In this document: piece after piece, positions 41,948 through 51,010 of the stretch
Position numbering within the stretch: position 1 is the first letter of the stretch
Layout: each line of letters begins with the position of its first letter
Origin: Paracoccus sp. MBLB3053
GTDB taxonomy: Bacteria; Pseudomonadota; Alphaproteobacteria; Rhodobacterales; Rhodobacteraceae
Assembly (NCBI RefSeq): GCF_031822435.1
Contig: NZ_JAVQLW010000002.1
Coordinates: 372,001 to 436,000, forward strand
Direction: 5' to 3'
DNA: 64,000 nt
Made by a program: the position numbers and the translations under genes
The notes under the pieces: model-generated
What the model was told of the DNA's origin: nothing
What the model saw: only the letters and a program-made list of their open reading frames with translations
Database searches by the model: none

Positions 41948-44373
41948 TCGGCGGCCTCCAATGTCAGATTGGCAAGCGGAGCCCATTTGGGCGTCTCGGA
42001 CGGGGTGGAATGCTCGGCCCAGGGGTCGCGGCGATAGACCGACTGGCTGATCTCGAAACGCTCGACCAGAGCACGGCGGTTCGGGACATCCTCGACGACC
42101 TGCGCCTTGACCCAGTCGAGCCCGACCTTGGCCACCCATTTGTAGGGCCGGTCGAGATACTTGGCCTGTTCGCGGTAAAGCTGGACGAAGGCCGCGATGA
42201 TCTCGACGGCCTCGTCCTCGGACGGCGTCGAGGCGAGATGCTCGGTCTCCTTGACCTCCATCCCGGCCGCGCCGGCGACGCTGATGTTGTAGCCCGAGTC
42301 GACGCAGACCACGCCGACATCCTTGCAGGTCGCCTCGGCGCAGTTCCGCGGGCAGCCCGAGACGCCGAGCTTGACCTTGTGCGGCGTCCAGCTGCCCCAG
42401 AGCAGCTTTTCGAGCCGGATGCCGAGACCCGTCGAATCCTGCGTGCCGAAGCGGCAGAATTCCGAGCCGACGCAGGTCTTCACCGTGCGCAGCCCCTTGG
42501 AATAGGCATGGCCCGAGACGAGGCCCGCCTCGTTGAGGTCGGCCCACATCAGCGGCAGGTCCTCCTTGCGGACGCCCAGCAGGTCGATGCGCTGGCCGCC
42601 GGTGACCTTGACCATCGGGACATTGTACTTGTCGGCAGCATCGGCGATGGCGCGCAGCTCGGCCGGGGTGGTGACGCCGCCCCACATGCGCGGCACCACC
42701 GAATAGGTGCCGTCCTTCTGGATATTGGCATGGTTGCGCTCGTTGACGAAGCGCGACTGGCGGTCGTCGCTGTATTCCAGCGGCCATTCCGCCAGCAGGT
42801 AATAGTTCAGCGCCGGGCGGCAGGAATGGCAGCCGCCAACCGATTTCCAGCCCAGCTCCTGCTGGATGGCGGGGATGGATTTCAGCCCCATGGCCTTGAT
42901 CAGGCGGCGCACGTCCTCATGCGTGTGATCGGTGCATTTGCACATGCCCGCGGGCGCGTCGGCCACCGCGCCGCCAAGGGTCAGGGCCATGACCTGCTGG
43001 ACGAGGCCGGTGCAGGTCCCGCAAGAGCCGCTGGCCTTGGTGCAGGCCCGCACCGCGTCCAGCGTATGTGCGCCGCCCTGCACGGCATTGACGATGGTTC
43101 CCTTGCAGACGCCGTTGCAGCCGCAGATTTCCGCCTCAGGCGGCAAGGCTGCAACGGCCGCCATAGGGTCCAGCTTGGACCCTCCCTGGAAGGCCGGGCC
43201 GAAGATCAGCGTCTCGCGCATCTCGCTGATGTCGGTGCCGTCCTTCATCAGCCCGTAGAACCAGCTGCCGTCGCCGGTCTCGCCATACATGACGGTGCCG
43301 ATGATGCGGTCGTCCCGCAGGACGAGGCGCTTGTAGATGCCGCGGCCGGGATCGCGGAAGACGATGTCCTCGCGGCCCTCGCCTTCGGCGAAATCGCCCG
43401 CGCTGAAGAGGTCGCAGCCGGTGACCTTGAGCTTGGTCGCGGTCTGGACCGGGACGAATTCGGCGACCTCGCCGAGCAGGGTCCGCGCCAGCACCTTGGC
43501 CTGGTCGTAAAGCGGCGCGACAAGGCCGAAGAGCTGCTTGCGGTGTTCCACGCATTCGCCGAGAGCGAAGACATGCGGATCGCTCGTGCGCATCGCGTCA
43601 TCGACCACGATGCCGCGCTCGACCTCGAGATGGGCGTCATTGGCGAGGCGAGTCTCGGGGCGGATGCCGACCGCCATGCAGACGAGGTCCGCCGGATAGA
43701 CGGTGCCGTCTTCCAGCAGCACGGCCTCGGCGCGGTCATTGCCGAGGATCGCCTTGGTCGCGCCCTTGCAATGGACCTTGATGCCGCGTTTCTCGAGATC
43801 CTTCTGCAGCAGGTAGCCCGCCGCCGGATCAAGCTGGCGCTCCATCAGGTGGCCCATCAGGTGGATCACGGTGACCTTCGCGCCGCGCGCGGCCATGCCG
43901 GCCGCCGCCTCCAGGCCCAGAAGCCCGCCGCCGATCACCACCGCATCCTTGCCCGCAGTATCCATCATGGCCTGCGTGTCTTCGAGGTCGCGATAGGCCA
44001 CGACGCCGGGAAGATCCTTGCCGGGAACCGGAATGATGAAAGGGGCCGAGCCGGTGGCGATGACCAGCGCGTCATAGGGCGCGCTGGACTTGTTGGAATG
44101 GACGATCCGGGTCTCGCGGTCGATCTTGACCACCGGCTCGCCGAAGCGGCAATCCACGCCATTCGCAGCATACCAGTCGTCGTCATGGGTGACGATCTCT
44201 TCATAGGTCTTTTCACCCGAGAGGACCGGCGAGAGCATCAGGCGGTTGTAGTTGCCGCGCGGCTCGCCGTTGAACAGGATCACGTCAAAGGCGTCGGGAT
44301 CCGTGGCAAGGAGCTGTTCGAGCATCCGGCCGGAAGCCATTCCGGCACCGATGACAACAAGTTTCTTTTTCAT
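41944..44373 (-). CDS. nasB: NADH-dependent assimilatory nitrite reductase, large subunit
   Basis: 809 aa NirB-type enzyme reducing nitrite to ammonium and feeding electrons to nitrate reduction. Order: FAD and NADH domains (VVIGAGMASGRMLE at residue 6 on; VVIGGGLLGLEAAAGMAARGA), BFD-like [2Fe-2S] domains (EICGCNGVCKG; SGSCGTC), nitrite/sulfite reductase halves with siroheme-4Fe-4S ligands in CVGSEFCRFG and CPRNCAEA. ATG 44373 is chosen with AAGGGAA about 8-10 bases upstream. It follows nasA by 14 bases. Confidence 0.95.
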   Translation of the reverse strand: MKKKLVVIGAGMASGRMLEQLLATDPDAFDVILFNGEPRGNYNRLMLSPVLSGEKTYEEIVTHDDDWYAANGVDCRFGEPVVKIDRETRIVHSNKSSAPYDALVIATGSAPFIIPVPGKDLPGVVAYRDLEDTQAMMDTAGKDAVVIGGGLLGLEAAAGMAARGAKVTVIHLMGHLMERQLDPAAGYLLQKDLEKRGIKVHCKGATKAILGNDRAEAVLLEDGTVYPADLVCMAVGIRPETRLANDAHLEVERGIVVDDAMRTSDPHVFALGECVEHRKQLFGLVAPLYDQAKVLARTLLGEVAEFVPVQTATKLKVTGCDLFSAGDFAEGEGREDIVFRDPGRGIYKRLVLRDDRIIGTVMYGETGDGSWFYGLMKDGTDISEMRETLIFGPAFQGGSKLDPMAAVAALPPEAEICGCNGVCKGTIVNAVQGGAHTLDAVRACTKASGSCGTCTGLVQQVMALTLGGAVADAPAGMCKCTDHTHEDVRRLIKAMGLKSIPAIQQELGWKSVGGCHSCRPALNYYLLAEWPLEYSDDRQSRFVNERNHANIQKDGTYSVVPRMWGGVTTPAELRAIADAADKYNVPMVKVTGGQRIDLLGVRKEDLPLMWADLNEAGLVSGHAYSKGLRTVKTCVGSEFCRFGTQDSTGLGIRLEKLLWGSWTPHKVKLGVSGCPRNCAEATCKDVGVVCVDSGYNISVAGAAGMEVKETEHLASTPSEDEAVEIIAAFVQLYREQAKYLDRPYKWVAKVGLDWVKAQVVEDVPNRRALVERFEISQSVYRRDPWAEHSTPSETPKWAPLANLTLEAAE

Positions 44374-44387
44374 GGCTTTGTTTCCCT

Positions 44388-45608
44388 TCAAGCGGCTTGA
44401 AGCGCGGTGCCGCGGGTCATGCGGCGTACCGAGAAATGCATCCAGGCAAGGCATCCAGCGATCAGGACGAAAAGGACCATGAAGCAGCTGGACCAGACAC
44501 CGGTTTCATCCTTGAGCCAGCCGAAAAGCAGCGGCAGGAAGAAGCCGCCCAGGCCCCCGATCATTCCCACCAGACCTCCCACCGAGCCGACATTCTGCGG
44601 ATAGTATGTCGGGATGTGTTTGTAGACGGCTGCCTTGCCAAGGCTCATGAAGAAGCCCAGCGTGAAGATGACGACCAGGAACACCGGGGTCGAGACACCC
44701 GACGGCATCGACAGGATCGCTGTAGCGACGAGCGAGATGATGAGCGTCATGTACATGACGGCACGCGCGCCGATCCGGTCCGAGAGCACACCGCCATAGG
44801 CCCGGAAAATCGACGCTGGGATGGAATAGGCCGCTCCTACCATGCCTGCGGTCTTCACGTCGAAGCCATAGACGCCGATCAGGTAATGCGGCAGCCACAG
44901 CGCCAGCGCAACGAAGGCACCAAAGCTGAAGAAGTAATAGGCCGAGAAGCGCCAGACCTGGACTTTCTTCAGCGGCTCGAATTCGGATTTCAGGCTGCGC
45001 TGCGCAATCTTGCCAGCGCGACGATCTGCAGTCGTCGGGTCGTCCTTGCTGAAGATCCAGAACAGGATCGCAGTGAGCACGAGAACCCCGGCCCAGATCT
45101 GGGCAGTGGCCTGCCACCCCAAGGCGATCATCACGAAGGGCGCGACGAACTTGGTCACAGCCGCTCCGACATTGCCGACGCCAAAGATACCAAGGGCCGT
45201 CCCCTGCTTCTGGGCCGAGAAGAAGCGCGACACATAAGCGACGCCGACCGCGAATGAACCGCCGGCCAGCCCGACTCCCAATGCGGCCACAAGCATCTGC
45301 GGATAGGTCGTTGCCCAGCTGAGCAGGAATGTCGCGGCTGCGGCTGCGAGCATGGTCAGGGTATAGACGACGCGACCGCCCAGTCGATCGGTCAGGATGC
45401 CAAGCACCAGTCGCACGAGTGATCCGGTCAGGATGGGCATGCCGACCAGAAGGCCGAACTGGGTTTCGCTCAGAGAAAGCTGTTCGCGGATCTGGATCCC
45501 GATGATCGAGAAGATCGTCCAGACGGCAAAGCAGATAACGAATGCAAAGGTCGATAGGCTCAGCGCGCGGCTCGATTCCTTCGACGAAGCGGATGTGATG
45601 ACGGACAT
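44388..45608 (-). CDS. nasA: MFS nitrate/nitrite transporter
   Basis: 406 aa, twelve predicted helices, NNP branch of the major facilitator superfamily. The nitrate signature GGSFAVGVAYVSRFF is in helix 5 and GNVGAAVTKFVAPF just after it; the second copy reads FTLGFFMSLGKAAVYKHIPTYYPQNVGSVGG. ATG 45608 has GGAG 5 bases upstream. It is the first structural gene after the regulators nasT-nasS, with a 321-base leader between, the position where NasT acts as antiterminator in P. denitrificans. Confidence 0.93.
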   Translation of the reverse strand: MSVITSASSKESSRALSLSTFAFVICFAVWTIFSIIGIQIREQLSLSETQFGLLVGMPILTGSLVRLVLGILTDRLGGRVVYTLTMLAAAAATFLLSWATTYPQMLVAALGVGLAGGSFAVGVAYVSRFFSAQKQGTALGIFGVGNVGAAVTKFVAPFVMIALGWQATAQIWAGVLVLTAILFWIFSKDDPTTADRRAGKIAQRSLKSEFEPLKKVQVWRFSAYYFFSFGAFVALALWLPHYLIGVYGFDVKTAGMVGAAYSIPASIFRAYGGVLSDRIGARAVMYMTLIISLVATAILSMPSGVSTPVFLVVIFTLGFFMSLGKAAVYKHIPTYYPQNVGSVGGLVGMIGGLGGFFLPLLFGWLKDETGVWSSCFMVLFVLIAGCLAWMHFSVRRMTRGTALQAA

Positions 45609-45929
45609 GGCTGCTCCGATGGCAAAACTGGTTGCAGTGGGCTGTCGGAAAGCGAGAACGCGGGAATGCATGTCCCAAGAGGACAAGCCGATTACTACGC
45701 TTTCGGGGATACCGCGGCTTCGCGGTGTCGATCATGCCGCATCGTTGCGAGCGGGTCGCTGGCGCGCCATTGCACCGGACCATGAGCATTTTGTGACATC
45801 TCTGCCGCGCTGCGGCAAGAGTGAGGATCCTGCCCGCGGGCAACTACCTCGATAAAGCAAACCAAGCGCCCATGTTTTGGGCGATTGCCAATATTTCAAG
45901 CCATCCTTCTGGACAAACTGCCAAGCGTT
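45609..45929 (-). promoter_or_regulatory. nasA leader region (candidate NasT target)
   Basis: 321 bases without a gene between the nasS stop and nasA. Several inverted repeats occur on the transcribed strand: ACCGCG-AAGC-CGCGGT (plus 45711-45726), TGCCGC-AGC-GCGGCA (plus 45802-45816 approx.) and the palindrome TGCCCGCGGGCA (45831-45842). By analogy with the NasS-NasT system this leader is expected to hold the two-hairpin RNA bound by the ANTAR domain. I could not match the usual hexaloop pattern by eye. Confidence 0.5.
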
Positions 45930-47105
45930 TTAGCTGCTCTCAGCCGGTTCAAAGGTGAAGCCGTCAAAGAAGTTGTCGGCGCGCAGGGTCATCTGCCCTT
46001 TTTCGGCGGGCACGATGCGATCTTCGTTCAGCGCTCCTTCAAGGCGCATCGAGGCGCCGGGCAAGGCCGCGCCCGCAGATCGGAGATGTTCGCGGTAGAG
46101 ATCGGTACGGAAATGCGGCATAGCCAGCGACATCGCCTTCTTGGGGTCGATCCCGCGCCGCAGCGCAATATTCCGGGCGAACAGCGCAGCAAGGCTCTTC
46201 CAGGGAAAACTCGAGGCACCTGCATTGAAGGCGATGAAGCCCGGCGCCTCGCGCAGCTCCCCTCCAGGTGTCACCATGAGCTTGCCCGTCAACCCGCGCT
46301 CGGCCAGTTCCGACGGAAGGTCCAGGTATTCGGCGCGGGAAAGGATCTCGGCTGCCGTGCCGCGATGCGCGGGATCGTCGAGCCAGCGCCCGGTCCGCCA
46401 CAGGGCACGCATCAGCGAACCGGTCTCGTCCGGACGTGTTTCGGTGAAATCGCGGCGAAGCACCAGCCCCTTTTCAGGTGGCGCCGACCAGATCGCGACC
46501 CCCGGCAGCAGTAGGGCGGCAATCCCGCGTTCCACCGCGAAGGATGCCCAGGGTTCGCCCACGCAGAAGGCATCCACCTCGCCCGCAGCCATCGCCTCGG
46601 CCATCTTGGGTGGCGGCACGGTAACAAGTTCCAGCGTATCATCGGAAAAGCCGCAGGCCCCCAGCCAATGCGCGACAAGCTCAAGCTGGGTCGAGAAGGT
46701 GAAGGGCACGCCAACGCGCAGAACGCCGGGCACGACCTGTCTCAGCGCCTCGCCAGACGATCTGGCATCCGCAAAATCGAAACCATGGCCCAGATCCCGC
46801 AGTCGCTCCGCGATCTCGAGGCTGACGGCTATGGCCTGACCGCCATGGGACAGGAACATGACGAGATCAAAGTCCGGGAGATCGGGGCCCAGGCCCAGGG
46901 CCTGCCCTATCGGCATCGGGGCCAGCATATGCGCGGCGTCGATCAGCCCTGCGCCCAGCATATCACGACATTGCGCCCAGGCGTTCAGCCGCACGAGGTC
47001 GAAGCACAGACCTTCTTCCGCCGCAAAGCCCATCTCCTGACCGATGATCAGCGGGGCCGCGTCGATCAATGGCACATAGCCAAGGCGCAATGTGGTCAAC
47101 GGCAT
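45930..47105 (-). CDS. nasS: Nitrate/nitrite sensor protein NasS
   Basis: 391 aa, NrtA-like ligand-binding fold without a signal peptide, as expected for the cytoplasmic sensor. Conserved stretches: LRLGYVPLIDAAPLIIGQEMGFAAEEGL and GEVDAFCVGEPWAS, typical of the nitrate-binding family. Without ligand it holds NasT; nitrate or nitrite binding releases NasT. Its start overlaps the nasT stop by 10 bases, consistent with a fixed NasS:NasT ratio. Confidence 0.93.
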   Translation of the reverse strand: MPLTTLRLGYVPLIDAAPLIIGQEMGFAAEEGLCFDLVRLNAWAQCRDMLGAGLIDAAHMLAPMPIGQALGLGPDLPDFDLVMFLSHGGQAIAVSLEIAERLRDLGHGFDFADARSSGEALRQVVPGVLRVGVPFTFSTQLELVAHWLGACGFSDDTLELVTVPPPKMAEAMAAGEVDAFCVGEPWASFAVERGIAALLLPGVAIWSAPPEKGLVLRRDFTETRPDETGSLMRALWRTGRWLDDPAHRGTAAEILSRAEYLDLPSELAERGLTGKLMVTPGGELREAPGFIAFNAGASSFPWKSLAALFARNIALRRGIDPKKAMSLAMPHFRTDLYREHLRSAGAALPGASMRLEGALNEDRIVPAEKGQMTLRADNFFDGFTFEPAESS

Positions 47106-47686
47106 GTCAAAAGTCCCGCCGCCATGACCAGCTGCTGAGCAATATCGGCCACGCGTTTGCCCTGATCCATCGCCGTCTTGCGCAGCAGCGCATATGCGGC
47201 TTCCTCGTCAATGCCGCGCGCTTTCATCAGCACCGCCTTGGCGCGATCGATGATCTTGCGTTCCTCTAGCGCGGCGCGAGTCGCGGCAAGTTCGGTCCGC
47301 ATCCGTTCGAACATGTGGAAACGCGCAATCGCCGCGTCGATGATCGGCTTGATCCTGTCGGGTCGCAGCCCGTCCACCACATAAGCGGACACCCCCGCCT
47401 CGATGGCCGCGCGGGTCAATTGCTCATCCGAGCGATCCACAAACATTGCGACGGGCCGTTCCGTCGGCCCGGAAGCCAAGGCCAGTTCTTCAAGAATATC
47501 GCGCGATGGATTTGCGAGATCGATCAACACCACATCGGGGCGAAATTCCGCGATCTGTCTGGCCAGTCCGCTTTCTTCCGAGATGATGCGAATATCGTGG
47601 TCACCCACTTCGCGCAGCCCATCGACAATGGGCAGGGCGCGTTCCTTGTCTGGCTCGACAATGACGATTGAAAGACGCTTTTCCAT
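47096..47686 (-). CDS. nasT: ANTAR-domain antiterminator NasT
   Basis: 196 aa: an N-terminal pseudo-receiver (IVIVEPDKERALPIVDGLREVG; ISEESGLARQIAEFRPDVVLIDLANPS) and a C-terminal ANTAR RNA-binding domain (EERKIIDRAKAVLMKARGIDEEAAYALLRKTAMDQGKRVADIAQQL region). It binds leader RNA and lets transcription proceed into nasA when released from NasS. ATG 47686 begins the family N-terminus; upstream in-frame codons lack support. The 244-base gap to the divergent gene at 47931 shows nothing recognisable. Confidence 0.93.
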   Translation of the reverse strand: MEKRLSIVIVEPDKERALPIVDGLREVGDHDIRIISEESGLARQIAEFRPDVVLIDLANPSRDILEELALASGPTERPVAMFVDRSDEQLTRAAIEAGVSAYVVDGLRPDRIKPIIDAAIARFHMFERMRTELAATRAALEERKIIDRAKAVLMKARGIDEEAAYALLRKTAMDQGKRVADIAQQLVMAAGLLTCR

Positions 47687-47930
47687 GATCAGTCCAAAGG
47701 ATCGAACATTTCCCTGCCATCGCGACCGCCCAAAACACAACGCGGCTTTCAGAGCATGTCACGACCCGCGCCCAGTTTGCACGAAATTCAGGCACTACGC
47801 GCCATGGTGCCGCAAAACAGACCACTCACCTGCGGTCCCCTGCCCGAGACTCGCCGCTCATGAGGTCTGGAACGATCGTAAGGGGCGTCCTAGATAGGAA
47901 AAGGCCCGAACGCAGAAGCACGGCAGGAAC

Positions 47931-48755
47931 ATGACGCTTGCACCCGCGGACCCTCGCCCGATGACCTTGCGCGAGCGCGAGGTGAAACGGTTCGTGCGCA
48001 GGCGCTATGGCCTGCGCGGCACCTTCGATCTGCACCGCGCAGCAATCGGTTACGACCTGCTGCGCGCACCGCTCAACGTGACCCTGGCACCGATCTTCCT
48101 GCTTATCCGGCTGACTTCCGTTTTGCTGCGCTGGATCGGGGCGCGGCGCGCTTCAGTTTGGCTCGGTTCGCGGCGGATCTTCCTGACCTCGGATCTCGCC
48201 CGGCAGCTTGATGCGGATCTGAACGGGCTCATGAGGCATCTTGAGGTTATCGGGGCTGCCCCCCACGCAACCGACGCGGCTGTGCAAAGGGCGATTGCGA
48301 ACCATACCGAGACGCGAAACGCGGTTGCCGAGATCACCACTTCGATACTCGTCCTGCTCGCAGGGCTCTTCCTTTTCGAGCGGGCCACACCGGGGGTCAT
48401 ATCGTTGGCCGCTCCGATTGCCGAGTTCCAGGTGCGCAGCGAGGCGATCGGAAACTTCGTGCTGGGCGACTGGATGGGGCGTCAGTGGTACAGGATGTTT
48501 CCCGCCGAAATCCCGACCGGTCGATTGATCTTAACAGGAATCGCCTTGTCGATTGCCGCTTCGATCGTCACGACCTTTGCGGGGCTGATCGCCGATCCGA
48601 TCCAGTTGATGCTTGGAACCCACCGGCGCAGGCTGATGAGGATGCTTGGCCGGCTCGACCGCCATGACGGTGGCGGGCTCGAGCCCGAGCATGTGCTCGC
48701 AAGGATCGGTGACCTCGGCGATCTTGCCTCGACGCTCTGGCGTGCCTTGCGTTAG
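47931..48755 (+). CDS. Conserved membrane protein of unknown function
   Basis: 274 aa, not recognised with certainty. Visible: a basic N-terminus (REREVKRFVRRRYGLRGTFDLHRAA), hydrophobic segments near residues 49-70, 133-160 and 198-228, and an amphipathic C-terminus. Phrases such as ETRNAVAEITTSILVLLAGLFLFE and RTLGLRGTF-like starts recur, as far as I recall, in a DUF of Rhodobacterales (DUF6635), but I would not rely on this. Two ATGs are possible (47931, 47961); neither has a clean ribosome site. Its stop codon overlaps the pcaB stop on the opposite strand (48752-48755). Confidence 0.6.
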   Translation: MTLAPADPRPMTLREREVKRFVRRRYGLRGTFDLHRAAIGYDLLRAPLNVTLAPIFLLIRLTSVLLRWIGARRASVWLGSRRIFLTSDLARQLDADLNGLMRHLEVIGAAPHATDAAVQRAIANHTETRNAVAEITTSILVLLAGLFLFERATPGVISLAAPIAEFQVRSEAIGNFVLGDWMGRQWYRMFPAEIPTGRLILTGIALSIAASIVTTFAGLIADPIQLMLGTHRRRLMRMLGRLDRHDGGGLEPEHVLARIGDLGDLASTLWRALR

Positions 48756-50065
48756 GCGCCGGCCATTTCGGCGAATGCAAGTGCTTCTGCCGGAGCCATT
48801 CCAAGCCCCCCCGCCGAGGAAAGATCGAGGTCAGGGAAGTCGCGCGCAACCAGTTCTTGCAGGGATGCCCCACCATCCATCGCCTCATTGCACAAGGCCT
48901 TGATCCGGCTTTGCGCCTCGGGCCGCGGCATGTGGCGGGCCAGGGCGAAGGTGTAGGCTTCCGCATGGATCAGGCCGGTGCCGTCATCCAGCCCGACCGC
49001 CATCGCGACGGCATCAGGCGAAATGCGTTCGACCATTTCCTGGGCTAGCCCGATCGACCGACCGGCCGAGACGCATAGCTGCGGCAGGGTCAGCCATTCC
49101 ACGAACCAGGCGGAACCGTCGCGCTGCTGGCGATGGATGCCGGCCCCTTGGATGGCAGCCGAAAGCGCGGCTGCCTGCCTGGCGAGCGCGACGAGGACGG
49201 AAGGACCGACCGGGTTCTGCTTTTGAGGCATGGTCGAGGACCCCCCTGCCCCTTCCAGCCGTATTTCGTTGATACCTGACTGGGTCATCAGGATCATGTC
49301 TTCGCCCATCTTGCCCAAGCTCACGGCCAGCCCTGCCATCCATGCGGCGAAGGCCCCGAGCCGGTCGCGTTCCGCGTGCCAACCATGGCCGGGATCAGCC
49401 AATCCCAGCGCGTCGGCAAGGGCCGCGCGAACCGCTGGCCCATCTGGCCCCATCGCCGAAAGCGTGCCTGCCGCGCCGCCCAGCGACACCGTCGCGAGCT
49501 CGGGCCGCAAGGCGTTCAGCCTATCCCGGTGACGCAGCAGCGGATGCCCCCAGCCTGCCACGACCGCCCCAAAGCTGGTCGGGGTCGCCGCCTGGCCATA
49601 GGTCCGCGCGGCCATCGGGAGCCCGGCATGTTCACGCGCCAACCCGCCGAGAGCCGCAATCAGCCGGCCAAGGCGTTCATCCCAGATCTCGGTCACGCGA
49701 CGCAAACGCAGGGCAAGCGCCGTCTCCATGATATCCTGGCTGGTCGCGCCCCAATGCAGGAATTGCGCGTGTTCCGGCGCCTGCATGGCCTTGCGGAATG
49801 CCGCAACAAGGCCAGGCACGGGAACGCCATTGGTCGCCGTCTCGGACCCCAGCGCGGCCGGGTCGATCTGCACTTCGCGCGATGAGCGGTCGATGAAGGC
49901 CGCAGCCGTCTGCGGGATCAGGCCGATCTGCCCCTGCACGCGCGCCAACGCGCCTTCGACCAGCAACATGGCGCGGATCTCGGCGCTGTCGGTGAAAAGT
50001 GCAGCGGTCGCGTCATCTGCAAATAGATTGCGGTAAATGGCGCTGTCGGCGGCGGATGCGGGCAT
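48752..50065 (-). CDS. pcaB: 3-carboxy-cis,cis-muconate cycloisomerase
   Basis: 437 aa, fumarase/aspartase superfamily. The signature loop is GGSSTMPQKQNPV (superfamily SSxMPxKxNxxxxE region), with TSQDIMETALALRLR and GHGWHAERDRLG as other subfamily markers. Converts 3-carboxymuconate to 4-carboxymuconolactone in the protocatechuate branch. Last gene of the pca operon, 83 bases after the beta-keto acid cleavage enzyme; that gap holds a short GC-rich inverted repeat (plus 50093-50109) but no strong terminator. Confidence 0.93.
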   Translation of the reverse strand: MPASAADSAIYRNLFADDATAALFTDSAEIRAMLLVEGALARVQGQIGLIPQTAAAFIDRSSREVQIDPAALGSETATNGVPVPGLVAAFRKAMQAPEHAQFLHWGATSQDIMETALALRLRRVTEIWDERLGRLIAALGGLAREHAGLPMAARTYGQAATPTSFGAVVAGWGHPLLRHRDRLNALRPELATVSLGGAAGTLSAMGPDGPAVRAALADALGLADPGHGWHAERDRLGAFAAWMAGLAVSLGKMGEDMILMTQSGINEIRLEGAGGSSTMPQKQNPVGPSVLVALARQAAALSAAIQGAGIHRQQRDGSAWFVEWLTLPQLCVSAGRSIGLAQEMVERISPDAVAMAVGLDDGTGLIHAEAYTFALARHMPRPEAQSRIKALCNEAMDGGASLQELVARDFPDLDLSSAGGLGMAPAEALAFAEMAGA

Positions 50066-50148
50066 GAAACGGCTTTCTTCTTGTTGAAAGGCCCGGGGCT
50101 TTCCCCCGGACCTGCATGATAATCGTCACGCGGTTAAGATTCGAGGGC

Positions 50149-51003
50149 TCAAGCCACCTCGGGAACCCGCAATCCCAGGATCTCGCGCGCTTGCATCCAG
50201 TTGGCGACGGGGCGGTCGTATTTCCTGCAAAGCTCGACCGCACGCTGGACCAGGGCGGCATTCGACGGTGCGAGCCTGTCCCGGTCGATGCGCACATTAT
50301 CCTCAAGCCCCGTCCGGGCGTGTCCTCCGGCTGAGATGGCCCATTCGTTGAGCACGATCTGGTTCGCCCCGATCCCGGCCGCGCACCAGGGCGCGTCATC
50401 ACCAAAGAGACGCTTCACAGTATGGATGTAGTAATCGAAAACGTCGCGATCGACGGGCATGGCGTTCTTCACGCCCATGACGAACTGGACATAGGGGCGA
50501 TCCTTCAGCCTGCCGTCCCGATGCATCTGGGCGGCCTGCAGGATATGGCTCAGGTCAAATGCCTCGATTTCCGGAAGGACACCGTATTTCAGCATCTCGG
50601 AAGCCAGCCAGTCGACAAGATCCGGCGGGTTTTCATAGACACGGGTCGGGAAGTTGTTCGATCCGACCGATAGCGAGGCCATGTCAGGCGAAAGCGGCAA
50701 CATGCCTCCGCGTGTCTGTCCTGCGCCTGACCTTCCTCCGGTCGAAAGCTGGACGATCATTCCCGGACAGTGCTTCTCCAGGCCTTCCTTCAGACGGGCG
50801 AAGCGTTCGGGGTCCGAACTCGGCTTGCCCTCGTCGTCGCGCACGTGGCAATGGGCGATCGTCGCCCCGGCCTCGAATGCTTCGTGGGTGGATTCGATCT
50901 GCTCCACCACGGTGATGGGCACCGCCGGGTTGTTTTCCTTGGTTGGAAGCGAGCCGGTGATGGCCACGCAGATGATGCAGGGCCGGTTTGAAAGATCGCC
51001 CAT
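50149..51003 (-). CDS. Beta-keto acid cleavage enzyme (BKACE, DUF849), probably acting on 3-oxoadipate
   Basis: 284 aa TIM-barrel enzyme of the Kce/BKACE family, which transfers acetyl-CoA onto a beta-keto acid to give acetoacetate and a CoA ester. The zinc-binding HCHVRDDEG follows the first strands (GATIAHCHVRD), and MGVKNAMPVD and AAGIGANQIVLNEWAISAGGHARTGLEDN are family blocks. GAGGAAAAG precedes the ATG. Its place in the operon, 7 bases after pcaG and before pcaB, suggests 3-oxoadipate + acetyl-CoA to succinyl-CoA + acetoacetate, replacing PcaIJ and PcaF, which are absent here. Confidence 0.88.
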   Translation of the reverse strand: MGDLSNRPCIICVAITGSLPTKENNPAVPITVVEQIESTHEAFEAGATIAHCHVRDDEGKPSSDPERFARLKEGLEKHCPGMIVQLSTGGRSGAGQTRGGMLPLSPDMASLSVGSNNFPTRVYENPPDLVDWLASEMLKYGVLPEIEAFDLSHILQAAQMHRDGRLKDRPYVQFVMGVKNAMPVDRDVFDYYIHTVKRLFGDDAPWCAAGIGANQIVLNEWAISAGGHARTGLEDNVRIDRDRLAPSNAALVQRAVELCRKYDRPVANWMQAREILGLRVPEVA

Positions 51004-51010
51004 CTTTTCC

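Noticed and set aside
41920..44400. 826-codon open frame on the plus strand over nasB, and similar antisense frames at 7860-9812 and 9545-11389
   Set aside because: They mirror conserved genes on the other strand and show no family motifs or ribosome sites of their own.
45840..45900. Sigma-54 promoter before nasA (TGGC...TTGGCA on the minus strand)
   Set aside because: The GG and GC elements are 12 bases apart rather than the required 10, so the -24/-12 pattern is not met.
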